Below are positions 41,294 to 43,108 of a DNA stretch of 43,108 nt, piece by piece. This DNA comes from Geobacteraceae bacterium (GTDB lineage: Bacteria > Desulfobacterota > Desulfuromonadia > Geobacterales > Geobacteraceae): assembly GCA_024281055.1 (NCBI GenBank), contig JAMXLF010000039.1:1-43108 (forward strand). The letters are read 5' to 3'. The notes beneath the pieces are model-generated. The model was not told where the DNA came from. It was given only the letters and a program-made list of their open reading frames with translations, and ran no database searches. The position numbers and the translations under genes are program-made. The first letter of the stretch is position 1. The number at the start of each line of letters is the position of its first letter.

Positions 41294-41341
41294 AACTGCT
41301 GTTTCTGGTTAAATTGTACCAGACCGGGGGATTTTTTCTCT

Positions 41342-42586
41342 TCAGGTGAGACCTTCGGCCCTGGCCATGTCCGCCGCGATGAACCTGCTGCAGAGGAAGC
41401 AGAAGGCGGCTGCAACGGTAATGGCGACCGGAGCGACGAGAAGTGCCCCGCGCAGCCCCCACCGGTCGGAGAGCCAGCCGAGCAGGGTGGGGGAGACCGC
41501 GTCGCCGAGGGCATGGATGAAGAAGATGTTGACGGCGAAGGCCATGGCGCGCACTCCCGGCCGCGTCACGTTGACGATGACGGTGTTGAGGGGGCCGGTG
41601 TTGAGGAAGAGGAAGAACTCGGCACAGAACATGGCGCCGAGGCAGAGGGGGAGCGAGGTGGTGAGGATCGCCGCCGCGGCTATGGGGGTGCCGATGACAA
41701 AGCCCCAGCCGGAGAGGTGGAGATAGCCCTTGACGCTTCGTGCCTGGAGCCGGTCGCCGAGCCAGCCGCCGGTGAGGGTGCCGGTGATGCCGGCCAGCAC
41801 GGTGAGGGCGCCGAAGAGGGTGTTGCCGCGGGCCACGTCGAGGCCGTGGGCCCGGTTGAGGAAGGAGGGGACCCACTGAGCGAGCCCCCCCAGGGCGAAG
41901 GTCATGGCGGCCATGGCGAGGGTGTTGGTGACGAAGGAGCGGTTGGCGAAGAGCGCGGCATAGCCACCGCTGCTCTCCTCCTGCACCTCCGCCGGCGCAT
42001 CGCCCGCGCCGCGCCGGGGTTCCCGCAGGAACATGACCGGCAGGGCGAGGAGGAGCCCCGGAACCCCCACCAAGAGGAAGGCGGCATGCCAGCCGAAACG
42101 CTGACCGATGTTTCCCCCGAGGAGGTAGCCGAGAGCGCTCCCCACGGGAATCGCCAGGTAGAAGTAGGCGAGGACCCGGCCGCGCCGCTCGCGGGGGAAG
42201 TAGTCGGCGAGGAGCCCCGGCGACACCGTGCCGAAGCTTGCCTCCCCCACCCCGACCAGGGTCCGGGCCGCCAGGAGCGTCCGGTAACCGGGGGCGAGGC
42301 CGGCTCCGGCCGTGGCCAGGCTCCAGGCGGCGAGCCCCGCGGCGGCGAGCCGCACCCGGCGCATGCGGTCGCCGAGCCAGCCGAAGAGCGGCGCGGATAC
42401 CATGTAGCAGAGCATGAAGGAGCTGCCGAGAAAGCCGAGCTCCGTGTCGGAGAGGGCGAGGTCGCTCTTCACCAGGGGAAAGACCGCGTAGAGGACCTGG
42501 CGGTCGATGTAGTTGAGGAGGTTGACCGCGAGGAGGAGGGTCAGGGCGTAGCGGGGATAATGATTGTTTGTCGGGAACGTGGGCAT
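41342..42586 (-). CDS. Major facilitator superfamily transporter, spinster-like
   Basis: A 414-residue, 12-helix secondary transporter. ATG at 42584-42586 has AGGA seven bases upstream; an in-frame TTG in the adjacent repeat is less likely. Signatures are NYIDRQVLYAVFPLVKSDL in helix 1, typical of the spinster subgroup, and the MFS motif GWLGDRMRRVR near residue 75. SFGTVSPGLLADYFPRERRG is in helices 4-5 and GGWLGDRL is the second-half repeat of the motif. Eukaryotic spinster proteins move sphingolipid-like or lysolipid cargo, but bacterial substrates are mostly unknown. It lies between an unknown membrane protein and uvrB, with a heptamer inverted repeat just upstream. Confidence 0.88.
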   Translation of the reverse strand: MPTFPTNNHYPRYALTLLLAVNLLNYIDRQVLYAVFPLVKSDLALSDTELGFLGSSFMLCYMVSAPLFGWLGDRMRRVRLAAAGLAAWSLATAGAGLAPGYRTLLAARTLVGVGEASFGTVSPGLLADYFPRERRGRVLAYFYLAIPVGSALGYLLGGNIGQRFGWHAAFLLVGVPGLLLALPVMFLREPRRGAGDAPAEVQEESSGGYAALFANRSFVTNTLAMAAMTFALGGLAQWVPSFLNRAHGLDVARGNTLFGALTVLAGITGTLTGGWLGDRLQARSVKGYLHLSGWGFVIGTPIAAAAILTTSLPLCLGAMFCAEFFLFLNTGPLNTVIVNVTRPGVRAMAFAVNIFFIHALGDAVSPTLLGWLSDRWGLRGALLVAPVAITVAAAFCFLCSRFIAADMARAEGLT

Positions 42587-42597
42587 AAGTAAATCCT

Positions 42598-42669
42598 GTT
42601 CAAGGTTCAATGTTCAACGTTCAAGGTTTGAAGCGGATAACATTGAACGTTGAACATTGAACATTGAAC
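42598..42669. repeat. Heptamer inverted repeat between uvrB and the MFS gene
   Basis: Four GTTCAAN units and a degenerate fifth at 42598-42632, a nine-base spacer, and four NTTGAAC units at 42642-42669. The left edge is 12 bases from the MFS start codon. The right edge is one base from the uvrB stop codon. Confidence 0.87.
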
Positions 42670-42670
42670 G

Positions 42671-43108
42671 CTATTTCAGTTTCAACTCCATCTCCTCCAG
42701 CCTCTTTATCCGGTCGCGCAGCTCGGCCGCCTTCTCGAAGTCGAGCTTCTTCGCCGCGGTGAGCATTTCCTTGTTGAGCTTCTTCACCAGCTTCGGGATG
42801 TCCTTGGCCGGTAGGTATTCTTCTTCCTCCTCGGCGGCCACGGGAATGGTGTAGTAGTCCCGCTCCTCGATGGATTCGAGGATGGTGCGCAGCCCCTTCT
42901 TCACGCTCTGGGGGGTGATGCCGTGCTCTTCGTTGAACTCCATCTGCAGCTGCCGGCGCCGCTCGGTCTCGGCGATGCAGCGCTCCATGGAGGCGGTCGT
43001 GGTGTCGGCATACATGATGACCCGGCCGGCGACGTTCCGCGCGGCCCGGCCGCAGGTCTGGATGAGGGAGCGTTCGGAGCGGAGAAACCCCTCCTTGTCG
43101 GCGTCGAG
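42671..43108 (-). CDS. uvrB: UvrABC excinuclease subunit B, C-terminal part (runs off the window)
   Basis: The visible 145 residues are the C-terminus of UvrB, the damage-verifying helicase-like subunit of excision repair. The segment [19 protein letters not shown] is helicase motif VI with the arginine fingers. It is followed by GRVIMYAD, the linker [20 protein letters not shown] and the C-terminal UVR domain ([20 protein letters not shown]) that binds UvrC. The 5' end lies beyond base 43108, so length and start cannot be judged. An acidic stretch (EEEEEYLP) before the UVR domain is a minor peculiarity. The stop codon is one base from a heptamer array. Confidence 0.97.
   Translation of the reverse strand, partial: LDADKEGFLRSERSLIQTCGRAARNVAGRVIMYADTTTASMERCIAETERRRQLQMEFNEEHGITPQSVKKGLRTILESIEERDYYTIPVAAEEEEEYLPAKDIPKLVKKLNKEMLTAAKKLDFEKAAELRDRIKRLEEMELKLK

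Noticed and set aside
41221-41514. N-terminal extension of the membrane protein at 40540-41220
   Set aside because: The residues are low-complexity and overlap the MFS gene. The ATG at 41218-41220 immediately precedes a natural membrane-protein N-terminus.
973-42669. Heptamer arrays as CRISPR arrays
   Set aside because: Units are seven bases, contiguous and without unique spacers, and no cas gene is present.
1167-43108. uvrC and uvrB at opposite ends as evidence that the whole EPS locus inserted between them
   Set aside because: The two genes need not have been adjacent ancestrally, and the region between them contains several unrelated blocks. Comparison with relatives would be needed.

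Overview
The window looks like chromosomal DNA of a GC-rich, Gram-negative, probably anaerobic deltaproteobacterium. A Geobacter/Desulfuromonadales relative is my best guess. This is inference from a small siroheme sulfite-reductase-like protein, a Wza/Wzc envelope export system, large secreted ELWKSDGT-repeat proteins and abundant short heptamer repeats. No rRNA, tRNA, CRISPR array, insertion sequence or phage gene was seen. uvrC lies near the left end and the 3' part of uvrB lies at the right end, both on the minus strand.

Layout. (1) 1-3.8 kb: thioredoxin and a TlpA-like thioredoxin on plus; uvrC and a small sulfite-reductase-like protein on minus. (2) 3.9-30.8 kb: a long plus-strand exopolysaccharide (EPS) locus. 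It holds an outer-membrane export lipoprotein (Wza type), a tyrosine autokinase/co-polymerase (Wzc type), a PHP-type tyrosine phosphatase, a 2255-residue secreted repeat protein behind a structured leader with a terminator, a beta-helix protein, a Wzx flippase, a Wzy-like polymerase, four glycosyltransferases, three hexapeptide acyltransferases, a methyltransferase, a DUF218 protein and a WecA/MraY-type initiating transferase. Base composition is clearly more AT-rich from about 20.3 to 25.8 kb, and the change back to GC-rich falls inside a glycosyltransferase gene. (3) 30.9-32.0 kb: an outer-membrane barrel protein with a C-terminal AMIN domain. (4) 32.1-32.75 kb: a MntA/HepT toxin-antitoxin pair between two identical copies of a 32-base terminator. 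(5) 32.9-40.3 kb: a compact six-gene minus-strand operon. It encodes a secreted small protein, an ExbB/TolQ-like channel protein, an ExbD/TolR-like protein, a TonB-like proline-rich anchored protein with an unfamiliar Cys-containing C-terminus, and two large exported proteins that are paralogues of each other. (6) 40.5-43.1 kb: a membrane protein, a spinster-type MFS transporter and the end of uvrB.

The best candidate for an undescribed system is the six-gene Ton/Tol-like operon. It has all the parts of a proton-motive-force-driven envelope machine, but its effector proteins belong to no family I recognise.

The second theme is a set of seven-base repeat arrays, usually a forward array, a spacer and an inverted array. 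They sit exactly at gene borders and inside two EPS genes. They supply start and stop codons, and they bracket two free-standing S23/four-helix-bundle genes.
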